From positions 372,001-436,000 of the forward strand of contig VTFK01000144.1 in NCBI GenBank assembly GCA_009617715.1: DNA of 64,000 bases. The letters run 5' to 3'. This document shows, one piece after another, positions 26,601 to 41,600 of this stretch (position 1 is the first letter of the stretch; each line of letters begins with the position of its first letter). Origin of the DNA: Plectrocnemia conspersa (Eukaryota; Arthropoda; Insecta; Trichoptera; Polycentropodidae). The notes beneath the pieces were generated by a model, which worked only from the letters and a program-made list of their open reading frames with translations, searched no databases and was not told where the DNA came from. The position numbers and the translations under genes are program-made.

Positions 26601-29600
26601 CCACTTGCATCTGCGATCAAGGTTTTGTCTTTGTGCAAAATCGTTGCAGAGATATCGACGAATGTGCTTCTAGTCCATGCCACAGTACAGCCGTTTGTAA
26701 AAACTCAATCGGAAGCTATTCATGCCAATGCTCCACCGGAATGGTCGGCGACCCAATAACAGGAGGTTGCAGAAAACCAGGAGACTGCTTCGTAGATTCT
26801 GATTGCGCCGATTCAGCCGTATGCGAAAATAGCAGATGTAAGAACCCTTGCGAAAAAAGTAGAGCATGCGGCAAAAACGCTTTCTGCACACCAGAAGGAC
26901 ACAGGGCAGTCTGCGACTGTCCTTTGAGAACAAACGGAGATCCCAATCAAGAATGCTTCTCGTTGGAATGTGTCGAAAACGCTGACTGTTCCTCTCAAAC
27001 TGCTTGCATTAACAACAAGTGTGCCAATCCGTGTCAAGTCAATAAAGTCTGCGGTGAAAGGGCAAATTGTATTGTCGAAAATCATTCTGCGACTTGTTCA
27101 TGTCAACCTGGAACATCTGGTGATCCATTGTTGGGCTGCATATCTTTACAATACTGCTCCTCTAACACGCAATGTCCGGCTGGTACCCAATGCGCTAATG
27201 GATTATGCACCTGTGAGTATTAAATCATGTCTAATCAACTCAATATTGACTTTATATGTATATTAATGTTTGTATGATATTTTAGCATTGTGTACAAGCA
27301 CTAGAGAGTGTATCGGCGATCAATTATGTATTCAAAATCTTTGTCAAGCCACCTGCCACTCGAACTCGAGCTGTCCTGACTTCCAATATTGCCTCAATAG
27401 TATTTGCTCAAGAGAAGCTCAGTGCCAATCGGACGATGAATGCTTAGGCACTCATAAGTGTATCATTAACGGTATCGGACAAAGTCAATGTCAACGAATA
27501 TGCGATGATGCTTCAGCTTGCGGTAGGAACGCAGAATGCAGCGCGGTCAGTCACGAAGCGATTTGTCACTGTAAGACTGGTTTCTTTGGAAATCCACTCA
27601 TCGGATGCCAAAAATCTGAGTGCACCTCAGACAACGATTGCTCTAGCGATAAGTTTTGCGAAAACAACAAGTGTAAGATAGTGTGTCTGGCCAAGAACAA
27701 CTGCGGACCAAACTCCTTGTGTTCAGCGCAAAACCACGCCGCTGTGTGCCAATGCCAACCTGGATACACAGGAGATCCTAAAGGTAGCTGTAAACTCATC
27801 GATTTCTGCGCTGAAAGTCCATGTGCACCAGGAGCATCTTGTCAGAACTCAAGGGGATCGTATAAATGCATATGCCTTCAAGACACAATAGGGGATCCTT
27901 ATAAAGAAGGCTGCAGAATCCCAGTAGAATGTGAGAATAGTCAAGATTGTCCAAATGGCGCTGAGTGTATAATGAACGATGGAGTACCAAAATGCAGAGG
28001 TTTGTTTCATTTATAAAATAATAATCTAATTTGTTTTACTATTATTCACATTTTTTTGATAGATGTGTGTGAAAGCATTGTTTGCGGACGCAACGCTGAC
28101 TGCAAAAGCTTTAATCATGCAGCAAAATGCGAATGCCGTGCAGGCTACGATGGAAATCCCAATGATATACCTAATGGATGTGATCCAAAACCAACACCTT
28201 GTACATCTAATAAAGATTGTCCCAATGCGAAATATTGCTATGAAAACACATGTAGACGTGAGTTTATTTATTTTAATTTAATGTTTCTAAATGTATAATT
28301 TTAAAACATTGCTTATTTAAAATTATAGCCTTCTGTCTGATGGACGAAGAGTGTAACTTATCAGAAAAATGCGTTCAAGGACAATGCTTTAACCCTTGCC
28401 AACAAAATCCACCTTGCGGATTGAACGCTGCATGCTCCTGCACAAATCATGTAGTTCAGTGTAGCTGTCCAGCCGGATTTACAGGAAATCAAGAAGTTGA
28501 ATGTGTTAGAAGTATGTATAAATCATAATAAAATACATAAAAAATAAAATATGTTCTAAATAATATTATTTTTTAGTTCCAATCTCATGCGAACATAACT
28601 CTGAATGTATCGAAGGATATTCGTGCCGAAACAGTATGTGTTTACCAGTGTGCCAGAATGATAATCAATGCGCTTTGAATGAAAGATGCTTACGCGAAAA
28701 TTGTATTTGTAAGTATCCTTAAATCTTAAATTTTGCTCCTTGAACGTATTTTATATAAATAAAAATGTTTTCAGTAACGTGTCGTGTTGATAATGATTGC
28801 TTCTTGGGACACATATGCTTACAAAACACGTGTCAGTTTGGATGCCATTCGGACGATGATTGCAGTGCAAGTGAATCTTGCAGAAACAATAAATGTATAA
28901 ACCCTTGCTTGACCAATAATCCATGCGGTCCAAACGCTTTGTGCTCTGTATCCAATCAAAGGGCTAGTTGTTCATGTCCGGACGGAATGGTTCCAAATCC
29001 TACGGCAAATATTGGTTGTGTAAGAACTCCAGCTCTTGCGTGTCACGAGAATAGAGGATGCAATAATGGATGGAGCTGCATCCAAGGACTGTGCCGACCA
29101 ATTTGCTCTTCTGATTCAGGATGCTTGGTTAACGAACGTTGCGATTTAACATCCGGAACTTGCAAACCAGTGTGTAGAAGAAATTCAGACTGTCAATTGG
29201 GAGAAGTTTGCAATAATTTGGTTTGCCAAATCGGATGCCATTCCAACACCGGCTGTCCGAGTGATAGAATGTGCATCGAGAACCAATGTGTAGATGTCTG
29301 CGAATCACCCACTGCTTGCGGAACTAACGCGGTTTGTCAAGTAGAAAACCATGCCAAGATATGCTCTTGTCCATCTCCGCTCAAAGGCGATCCAGTGTTT
29401 GGATGTAAACAGAAATCAATCACTTGCAGCAACAATAGAGACTGTCCCGATTCTTTCGTCTGCTACGGAGGCGCCTGTCAATCATCCTGTAGAAGGTATT
29501 TATTAAGCCATACAATAATTTTACCAAAAATATAAGATTATTTGAATATGTTGTTTTGGCAATTTTATGTTTTGGTCATGCTTTGAAAAATTCCTTAATT

Positions 29601-32600
29601 TTTTTCACAATTTTTTTCATATACTACTTATTCATATTTATTTCTACATGTTGATAATGATATTTTTAGTTTAAATATCAATATTCAGCTTTAAGCTAAC
29701 TAAAAATGTACAGATCAAAATCGATCACACCAATACTAACAAAACATTTGTTGAAAAAAAATCAACTATGCTTATCCTTACAGAAATCACTTCATCTTAT
29801 CTTATATTTATCAAATAAAAATATTATGTTGTAAAATGGACATTATAATTATTATTGACTTTGTAGTGATCAAAACTGCTTATCAAATGAGAAATGCATT
29901 CGTGGAATATGTAGAGAAGTATGCAACAGTGACTCTTCTTGTGCTTCCGGCCAAATATGCGAAAGCAGAATTTGTAAATCAGGATGCCGTAGTGATGTAT
30001 CATGTGAATCAACTGAAGCTTGCATCAATGGAAAGTGTACAGGTAAATACAGAGTGATTTTAAATGTTATAAATAAGATGTATATAATTTAACCAATTAT
30101 TTTTTATAGACCCTTGCACTCTTAGCAATCAATGCGGTAAATGCTCTGAATGCACAGTAATCAATCATGGTATACAATGCAGCTGTCCGTCGTCGTTCTT
30201 AGGCAATCCTTTGGTAGAATGCACAATGCCACCTGTAAGATGCAACGCTAATTGCCAATGCGATGCAGCTGGATACTGCATCAAGAGTTGTTCGAGTGAT
30301 ACCCAATGCTCTTGCGGCGAAAGATGCGACAGTGGTGAATGCAAAATGGAGTGCAAATCCAATAACAAATGCCCCAAAGGACAGATCTGCCTCAACGATG
30401 TATGCTCGTCTGGTTGTGTGACCGATAACGACTGCCCCAACGAAAAGACTTGCTCCAACAGTCAATGCATAAGTCCATGCGATAAGGGCGTTTCTCCATG
30501 TGGCAGAAACGCTCTTTGTCACGTATCTCAACATCAAACGATCTGCTTATGTCCAAATGGTCACAGTGGAGATCCATTAAACGCTTGTATTCCATACGAA
30601 TGCAACTCTGACGTGGATTGCGCCGCCGATAAGCAATGCAGCTCGGATAAGACTTGCAGGAATCCCTGCCTTGAACCGGGAACGTGCGGAATCAACGCTC
30701 AATGCCGCATTGTGAACAGACAAGCTCAATGCCAATGCGTTCCAGGATACTTTGGAAATCCTTCCGTGGAATGCAAATTGGGCGGCGATGCCGCGTGTCT
30801 AAAAAATCCGTGCGGAATCAACGCACGCTGTCGAGATATGCCTGATGCAACGTACGAGTGTAGTTGTCCACCGAACTGCATAGGAGATGCTAATAAGAAT
30901 TGTGTGTGTGAAATTAAATTGATAAATCTTTGCAAAGAGAAGCACTGCGGTATAAATGCGGTGTGTCGCATAGCCCAAGATAGAGCCGAATGCTACTGTC
31001 CTAACAATTATCCATCTGGAAATCCGATAGTTGAATGTAAGTACATATTTTTTTTTGTTTTTTATGTTTTTGCAAGTTGTGACCAATTTCCGAGTCATTA
31101 TATTTTTTTTTGCTCGGAACACTACCCTGTTGTGCAATACACAAGTGGATATAGCATACAATGAATCATATTACTGATTAAACAGTATTGATGCATAAAC
31201 TACCATATTGATAAAATCTAGACAATTCTGATCAGAATGTATCTCACAACAAAGTCGCGATATTCCAAACGTTCTTTTATAACATCGCCAGATAAATCAA
31301 AATTAATCGAGTTTTGACTAATTTTCTTGTGAATATCATTGTATAAGTCTTACACTACGTTGGCTATACTTTATTTATATAAAACAGCAAAAAATATCTT
31401 GCTATGCAACAAGTTTTCAGTATTTTAAGGATATGGGATGAAGGTTCTTATTTTTTGTGGATCATAAATATATAGATTTTGAAAAAAATATCACAAAAAT
31501 ATCGTTATTGGCTTAAGAAAATAAAAAAAAAGCTGGAAAAAAATTTTCTGTTAGCAAAAGTATTTTTTTATTAATTTTTCTGGTGATATAAGTTTTATAC
31601 GAATTTTGTTGCACTTTTGTCATATAAAATACACAAAAATTTCTCGCTATGCAAAAAAAAATATTTTTGATTTTAGGGTGTGAGAGAAAGATTCTTAAAT
31701 ATTTACGTTGTAAATAGCAAATATCTTATCAAAAAAATATATTAGGGTCAACCAAAAAAAACCTATATGCCAAAGCCATCTGGATAAGTTTTGATATATC
31801 AGTTCGTTCCAATGTTTTTGAAACATTTTGCTCTAAAAATATGCTATGATAATTTTCAATAGCATTTTCATTGCGCGTTTAGTAAAAAAAATAAGTAACT
31901 TATATAGATAGGAATTGCTCGGGACAACTACCCGGTTGTGCAATACTCAAGCAGGTATAGCATACGATGATTAATATCACTGTTTAAATATAATTGGTGC
32001 TTAGCTACTATTTAAATAAGATTAAGGCAATATGCCTTCCAAGCGTTATTTTTAAACAAAATTTCTTATTTTTAAATGGTAATTAATAGGTACTTCCAGC
32101 TTAGTGATAATCATAAACTTAAATATATATGTAATAGGTTCTGTCGATCGAACGCCTATTGACTGTCGTACGACCGGCTGTGGCAAAAACGGTGAATGTC
32201 TAAGAGAAGGCGCCCAGTTTGTGTGCCGTTGCCCTCCAGGAACAAAGGGAAGACCAGACGTAGAATGCTACTCCCGTAAGTTTGTAAAAATGATGTACAT
32301 TTATAAAATATACACGTGTAAATTGTGCACGACTATTGATAATATGTAAAATACCTTTTATATATATAATTTCATACATTTACTTTTTTGTGAAAATAAC
32401 ACCGATTTTTATAGAATAACATTTGTATAGTGGTGCATATTATTTTTAGTAAAATGTGATTGTAAGAGTTTACAGAAGTCATTATATTGGATGAGGTTAT
32501 AGAGAAACTCTTTCCTGTACTGTGATTTTTTTATATATACTTATATATACGTATATTTATATTATATATTATACCTATAATTTTTCTTCACATTTAACTC

Positions 32601-35600
32601 ATTTGATGAAGAATAAGGTCTAATCTGTCTTATCATAAAAATGTTCAATTCACATTATTTATAGAAAGTACATGGCATACAATATTCGATTGCATCTTTT
32701 TTTAAGGCAATTTCTATTTCATGCATTATTTAACATCCATCATCATATCGTCTAATGGAACAATATCGTTTTATGAATGATATGATATTGTTTGTCATTG
32801 CTTATTTTATCGAGTGAATGATAAGTCAGGTTGGGACTGTGCAGGAAGCATTCTCACCTGTTCATGCTTTAAATGTAAGTCAGTACCTATTATGGATGGT
32901 AAAACAGGCTTCTTGTAAATATCTATGCTTGTACATTATTTGCGAGTGCCTTCATTTTTCTTTAGCGAGCTATACGGTCAGGCTATCGTCAAACGCGAAA
33001 AGCATGCAATATTTCGTGAGAAAGTTTCCTTTCACAGTTCTTAAGTATGCTTTTTCTTTTCTCCTGTCCTTCCCTCGATCCTTGACTGCTGATAGATATC
33101 GAATGCACCGGAGACTTTGACTGTCCGCGCGAGAAAGCTTGCGTCAATTTGGAATGCATCGACCCGTGCAAACTGCGCGGAGCCTGCGGAGAAGGAGCCA
33201 TTTGTAGAGCAGCTCTCCATCGTCCCAGATGCTCGTGCCCTCAATGCTATGTCGGATCTCCGAAGGTCGCTTGTAATCCAGATCCGCAATGCTTGGCATC
33301 TCAACCCAGACCGAACCTTTCGACGTACAGCTGCAGAAACAACAACCAATGTCCATCGCACTTGGAATGCGATATACCTACAAACGAATGTAGAGATCCT
33401 TGTAAAAATATAGCAGCTACATGCCGAGGAAACAAAAAATGCTCAGTCAGACAACACAAGCCGGTGTGCGTATGCAAATCTGGATTCATCTTAAACGAAC
33501 TAGGAGAACTCACATGCGCACCGAGCAACGCCGAATGCCTAAGAGACGAACAGTGCGCCTCGAATATGGCATGCATCAAAGGAGAATGCCGCAATCCTTG
33601 CAACGAAGTAGAATCTCCATGTCCAGAAGGAAAAACGTGCGAAGTCTTAGATCATAAGCGAATATGTATATGCGTAGAAGACTGCTATCCTTCCGTATCA
33701 ATATGCTTAAGAGACACCGGATGTCCGGCAAACTCAGCTTGCCGTAACTTCAAATGTATAGATCCTTGCGCTAACGTAACCTGTACCACAGACGCGCCTT
33801 GTTACGTCGAAGAGCACAAACCAATCTGCAAATTCTGTCCCAACGGGTTTATGCCAGACGCGAAATATGGATGTCTCAAAGGTAAAATCACTACATTCGG
33901 ATATCCGTATAAATGGTGGCTTGTGCGATAATTATTGTATACTCCGTAATAATTAGATCTATTTACTATTTTTTTCATTCTAATGATTTAATATTATCTT
34001 CAATTTCCAGGTTATTAAATGTCTCGTAGAACTACGCATAACGTCTTCAAATGGAAGCGCATTGAATTTTTCAGATATCTGCCCCACTTCCTTTATAGAA
34101 ACTCTTTCTTTTTTTCTTCGTTCACGTTGTTGTTGTACTTCTATGCTTACACACATGTAATAATACGCTGCACACTAACCATATAATAGTTGAGCTTATC
34201 ACGGTGATGGGGTTTAATCGAATCCTCGTGATTAATACCAAAGACTGTGTGACAGGGAAGAGGATTTTTTTAATGTATATTTATATATAATGTTTATACA
34301 ATCACCACGCAATTTATAAATATATATAATACACAATATAAAAATATTAATATAATGGTTATTTTAATAAGACAAAGCAAGAAAAAAATGATACACAAAA
34401 GGTGGTTGGTTTTTTTTATGTTGTTGATGTACTAAATGGCTTTATAGTAATGAAATAAATGTGTTCTATTTATGCACTTTTTTATAAATATTGTTTATAT
34501 TTTTATGCTTATTTGATGTATTTTTAATAGTCAATGTCATATTTGAATATATTTTTATTTTTTACTAGTCTGATTTTAGCCAGATTTTTTAAATTACTTG
34601 TATTAAATTTTAATAATGATTATGTTACATTATAGTATTTTACGTGTATTATAAATTTTAAAGCAAAATACATATTCGTAATTGAAGGGCAGTATAAAAA
34701 TATAGATATTTTTTATCTTAAAAAAATTAAAAATTAATATAAAAAAAAGCAAAAACTATAAATTTCAATAAAATATTTTTTTTTACTAAGTTTGTTAGCC
34801 AGTTTTATTTATATCTTAAATAGTGACTATTTAAGTTATAAAATTTGTTTTTTTAAAAAACTAAGAAAATAAAAAACGTTTTAAAATAACAATTCAAATA
34901 GTGCCAAAAATGTAAAAAAATATTTTATTTGTCGTGAAACTGATTCTTGTCAATATATTGGCAAGAATCAGATTGATTTACCATATTTATAATAGCAACT
35001 ATTTACAACATATTTTTAACTGTTAAAAAAATTAAAAACGTAAACATTATTTACACATTTTTTTTAAATTTAAATGTATTTTTAAAGATACAATAACTGC
35101 CGCGGTTTTAAAGGTTACTTTTGATAGCCAGTCTGATTCCCCAACTTTTATAAAAATAGTGGATATATGAAACATAAAAAACTCCTTAAAAAAATTTGAA
35201 AAAAAATAAGAATATATTTTCTTGTCATTTACAGGGTATATAACAAGATTTATGGACACCATAACTACCGTAGTTTAATTAATATTGATTCAACTTGCTC
35301 TAAAAGGGCTTTTTGTATATAACTCGGCTAAGTTTGTTAGTCAAACTGATTCGCTTTCTTGTTTTAGAATGATTTTAATCTGCTGTCTTGTTGCAAAGTG
35401 GCGTCTATTATAAAATTTATGAAAAAGTTTGTAATTCAACTTAAAAAAAAATTAGAGATCAAAAATGTTCTAGATTAGATAATAAAATAATATAAAATAC
35501 AAAAAAATTAGCTAAAATATAATCTGTTTTTTTATTTTATATATTTTGTTATGGTCGATTTGATTATTTATGCAAATATACTGTAGTTTTATCATTTAAA

Positions 35601-38600
35601 CTATTGAATGAAAGTTACAATATTGAAAAATACAGCATATACTAAAAAACTATTGGTAAAATTACACATATTCATAAAAAATAATACAATCTAAACCTTC
35701 CATATAACGAAAACATTGATATTACATAAAATAAAAAATATATTTTTGTAGTTTTTATGACAAAATTTTCACTTTTTTACTTTAAAAAATTATAAATATT
35801 ACGTATAATCACCAGGGTTAAATTTTCAATAAAATACATGTATATTAGATACTATGTAGTTAGTCAAAGAAAATATTTTACATAAATCGTCAATATTAAA
35901 AAAAAGATTACGGCTAAAAAAAATAAAAAATTGTTGTACAGTTTTATTTAAACAAATATGATATTGACTATGTTTTTAATAATATGTATATAGAAGTTGA
36001 AATATATACTATGACATAAATATTTGAGTAACAATAAACTATAAATTTCTAGTCATCATAGTATTTGACTTCTATATACATGATCTCATTTATAAATATG
36101 TATATTTGTATATATTTAATTTTTAAGTAAACAACAATAATCCATATTCTCAAATTGCACCGTTCAGATTCTGAATGCACAACGCACGATGAATGTGGAA
36201 TTCAACAAGCATGTATCCAAGGAAAGTGTCAGAATCCTTGCACAGTTGCGAGTCCGTGTTCTTCGAAGCAAGACTGTCAAGTGCGGGACCATCAACCGAT
36301 ATGCATCAAAGGTTGATAACTAAAACTATTTTGGTTTTAGCGCTATGCATTCACATATGAAACTTAAATTTTAGATCTATTGTACACACTAGAAATGTCT
36401 ACAATCCTTATCAGACATATTATTCTATTCTAAAATCATTCATATAATATCCAAATTTTATTTTTACATACATATGTCTTTTGCTAAAATTAATATAAAA
36501 CAACCACATTAAGATGATTAAGCTGATTGCTAGTTTAATACTTGATCTATTATATATATTTACATATATATTAAATAAACATGTCTGATATTGATTTTAG
36601 ACATCATATTTGATATGTTGATTAATTCATATCTCTAATTCATATTTCAGTGTGTCAATGTCAGACTGCGTTGGATTGTAGAGGAAACGCTCACTGCGAT
36701 GGCTGCCACTGTATTCAAAGTATATAATTGGCTATCTTTTTTCTTTTATTGAATGTAATGCGTACAGATTGGGTTAAATTTATAGGATAATTCAATGCTG
36801 TGTCAAAAAAAAGCTCTTAGATTTGCATTCCCTTTCACTTCAAATTTTTCACCCAAATCTGTATTTTGTTTACTTTACATCAAATGATAGAACTTCTTAT
36901 TAATTTTTATTATTTTTAACCATAGGTAAAGATCCAACGCCTTCCAATTGTGAACACTGCCCTCCGGGAATTCCATGTGATCCGTTCTCTGGAGCTTGCA
37001 TGCAAGGTAAGATTAAAAGTTATCCACATTTTCATGATAATATCATTTATAATGATTTTGTAATTGATTATAAATTAATTAGATTATGTACCCAATAGAT
37101 ATTTTATTTATTTATTTATTAATACAAATCAATCATAATCTAATTAAATTAAATCAACTTAATAAAAGTAAAATGCAAGTCAATTTTTTTTATTATTATA
37201 TTCAATCAGCTAGTTAATACCATAAATTATTTTATAAATACATGATGAGCATTTTACTTCATGACTATTAAATCTGAGATGTTTTTAAACCCATACCGAA
37301 AGAAAAATATCTCAAAACATTTATTAATTATTCATTAATGAAGTGTGTTGCTGTTTTTTTAAAACCATACTACTAAATTCCATAATAACCTGAAAAAAAC
37401 ATGCTATATATGACGCCAGTGCTGCGTGTTCGACAATCGAGAGGCACTGGTCGATAACTAACACAACCGTTCCCGAGTCTAGGATCATCATGCTTGCAGT
37501 CTTTCAGTGACTCCTTAAAACGAATGATTTTTGCTGGTTTGGAATCATCTTCCAGTGTGACGGAAAGCCAGTTTTGATCATCCAACATTGTACAGAAAAC
37601 AATCAATGTGTAATTTTATACAAGTACTCTAACTCGCTTCTCCGCTTCAAACGCAGTCTTTAATACTTTTTTTATAAATATGTATATATTTTATACGATA
37701 AATACATACACATATACATTCTCACATTACACACACGCATACGAATATCATTGAAATTGATTGATACATGTTTAACTGGTAATATTGATACTGAAGTTAG
37801 GATTATGTGAATATCATCAGTCATCTTATATAATTATTTACAGTATAGATTCTCTGTATAAAAGAAGCTTTCATTTCTTAAGATAGAGACGTTCTTTAAC
37901 TTATTTATTGTAATTTCTAAGGTATTAAAAATATAATTTGTTAATGATCGATACGTTACCTTCTGTAGATCCAAATTTCTTAATGGCATAATATGATACA
38001 ACCATTGATCCAAAGTATCTAAAAATGTAACTAAAAAGTAGTTGCTTCTTCTTTGTCGTGTTTTTTTTTGCAATCAATTTATTTTATCGATCTTTACATT
38101 GATTACTGTATCGATTTTTTTTATCAAAAATTTTTGATAAAAAAATATATTTTTTATTATCCAAATATACTTATGAATTCTAATTTAAAGTAATATGTAT
38201 TACTTATTATTGTTAAGAGATAGCAAATTATATGTAGATACGAAGATATTCACGTGTCATTCATATTCAGCAAGATTCACAAATCATTAAACAAATCAAA
38301 TTAAAACATGAATTGATTTTTTGACGTGTTAAAAGTGTGTGAAGATCTTTTTTTATTTATTTACTATTAGTATGTGTAAATATAAACTGTAATATATGCA
38401 CATAATCTAACCCTGCATGATACATTAACACTGCTTTTAATTTAAGTTAGATTTAATATATGGTTTGCTGTATTGATTACTAAGTTGAATTATGGTAAAA
38501 ATGCATGTATGCTCTGTTATTTATTTTTATGTACATACACATCTGTATATGTATATATAAAAATCTTCATCTAAATCTGAATAAATCTTTTATAACATTT

Positions 38601-41600
38601 GCATGCATTTTCTTCATGTATGTACGATAATTATAGCCACTGATTAACTTGTATATGTTATTCTTCTTTGACGATTCTAACAGATCAACAAACCACGCAA
38701 ACTCCATTAACCCACACAATAATTGGCACTGCCAGCGACACAGATGTTACTGACGTAGTTGTAGACGAACACACAGATACAGACATTCTTACGTTGACTA
38801 CAGAAAAAATGAAAGATACAACCGCAAAACCGTATCGAACCACAGTATTTGATGATAAAATACCGACTATTGTGACGATTGTTAACTTGGGTAAAGATAA
38901 AAATGTTATCGAATTGGACGATTCGACGAGTACATCTACTGAGATTTACTTTGATGAAACGACATATGAAACTAAATACAATGAGTTTTTGTCGACAAAT
39001 ATTTATAATCAAGTCATTAACGCTACTACTGAAAGAACTACAAAGGTATCAATCAAACATGTGTCTAAAAATGATACTAAAACAGAATCAGACATTGAAA
39101 TGACTGCGCCTACGATGGCTCCAAAAAGTACAGTAACAAAAACTAAAAATGACGTATCAACAGTTGAAATAACAACACCTGCAAGTAATACAAAGAGAAC
39201 ACATAGTACGGTTGAAAATGAATCAACTTCTGAAACTGCTGCTGATAACTCACATAAAAGTACAACTGAATATATATTAAAAAGCACGCAAAGTGCAGTT
39301 GAAGATGAATCCATTTCATCAACGGATGATTATGAAACTGATGAAAACTCATCTAAAACCACAAAAGCAATGAACATTGATATTGGGGATAAAACAACAA
39401 CTACATCAGGCAAAGATATTGACGTTGATGTGACAACACCTACAATTACTATCACTAATGATGATGGAATCTTATCTAAAACTACAATGAAGAATGTAAA
39501 AGATGTTGAATATGAAACAACAACATTAGATAGTATAACTACAATTAAAGATAAAAGCACTTCATCTATTGAAATGCTCGAAACTGTTTTACCTGATGAC
39601 AATTTAACTAAAACAACAACGGAAAATATTATTGAGAATAAAACTACTTCTATAAATAATGATCTTTTAACATCAACTATAAAATACATTGAAGATGAAA
39701 GTACAACATCTACTGTTACACCAAATGTAGAAACCTCAACTTCTGATGATCCAGATCGCATTATTTTTAATAATGATGAGCAGACAACTCAAAGCATATT
39801 TGATTCAACGAGACCATATTACGATTCTACTACTCACAATAAATCTACCGTTGAAGATGATGACTTTTTTTATGGTGTTCAAAGCATGCAAGGAACATTA
39901 GGTATAGGTAAGGGACCTAATATAAAACCAAACGACAATAAAACTCATATAGCAAACTCGACTGAATATCCTAGTATCGATACGTCAGATACTATTGATG
40001 CTGCAACAAAGAATCAGTTTTTCACTGAAGTGTACAACACGACAATAAGTGGCGATTTCACTACAAACACGCCACCAAGCGAAGACGTGTATATTCACAC
40101 GAGTGATACAAACGATACAACTGAAAGCTCTGACGTGATCAACATATTAACAACTGTTGATGATGAAACGACAACTCGTATCGAAACAACATCATCACAT
40201 CCTTTAACTATAATAGGAACAACGACAGAAGGATTGTCTTTCAATAAATATTCTACAGAATCGCCTGCAAATATGGACGATCATTCTACACTTCACATTA
40301 CAGAAAAAGCAATGGATAACATACCAACATTAAAACCTTCAAATTTAGAAACAATTCTTACAAATGTGTTGGAAAATGATACATCGAGCACAGTAGATCC
40401 TAATGGACCTCTCAATATGATCAAGACGACAGAATCTAACAATTTTGAAACAAGTTCAGAAAAAATTCATGAACATATTGCAATCACAACAACAAAGCCA
40501 AAATCGACAACTAATAAATATATTTCTAGCATTGACGAAAATAATAATTTAACAACACTAATGCCACTTAACTTGGGAAATGTTAATGATTCTAATCCTT
40601 TACAATACGATACAACAACAATGCTTCCAAAAATGTAACTGTAACTTCAGAATCAACTACAGATGAACTAGAGACAACTACTCGATTCAATGAAATTGCT
40701 ACTGGAAGTGATAGTTCTGAAGTTTTAATCCATTTTAATGAAACATATCTTAATAATGATACGTTTATTACATATCTGAATAGCACTGATTATGTTAAAG
40801 ATGGAAAGAAGAACGATGTTAATGATTCTTTAATTGATACTCGAGGATCGACTGTCTCACCTAAGATTGAATTGACGACTTTAGTTTATACAACGGATGA
40901 ACCGATTGAAGAATTTATATTTCCGACTGAAGGTAATGTTGAATTTAATGTAACTACTAGTAAAGAAACAACAACAATTGAAACTCATACAACTAAAATC
41001 TATGAAGACGAGCACTTTATTGATGAATCAAATACGACTACAATTCAAATTCCTACGACTGAAAGCGCAGAAACTATTGAACTGAATGTTGCAACTAGTA
41101 AGGAAATACTGAGAAAAAAACAACAACTGAAACTCCTACGACTAGAATTGATGGTGATGATGAATCTAGTATTACAACTACCAAAGAAATACTGAAAGAA
41201 ACAACAACTGATAGTTCTGCTACTAAAATCGTAGATGATGATGAACTGAATGTTACAACTAGTAAAGAAATAATAAGAGAAACAACAACAATTGGAACTC
41301 CTACAACTAAAATTGACGACGACGATTATTTGGACGAACACTTTATTGATGAATCAAATACGAGTGACGATGAACTAAATTCTACAAATAATAAAGATAT
41401 TCTGAGAGAAACAACAACAGTTGAAATTCCTACGACTAAAATTGAACTGAATGCTGCAACTGGTAAAGAAATACTCAGAGAAACAACTACTGATAGTTCC
41501 GCTACCAAGATCACTGATGATGATAAACTGAATGTCGCAACTAGTAAAGAAATACTGAGAGAAACAACAACAGTTAAAACATCTACAATTAAAATCGACG

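Noticed and set aside
40635..40650. Apparent GT..AG intron joining the two halves of exon 27
   Set aside because: Only 16 bp long, below any spliceable size. A one-base discrepancy in the A-run explains the frame change better.
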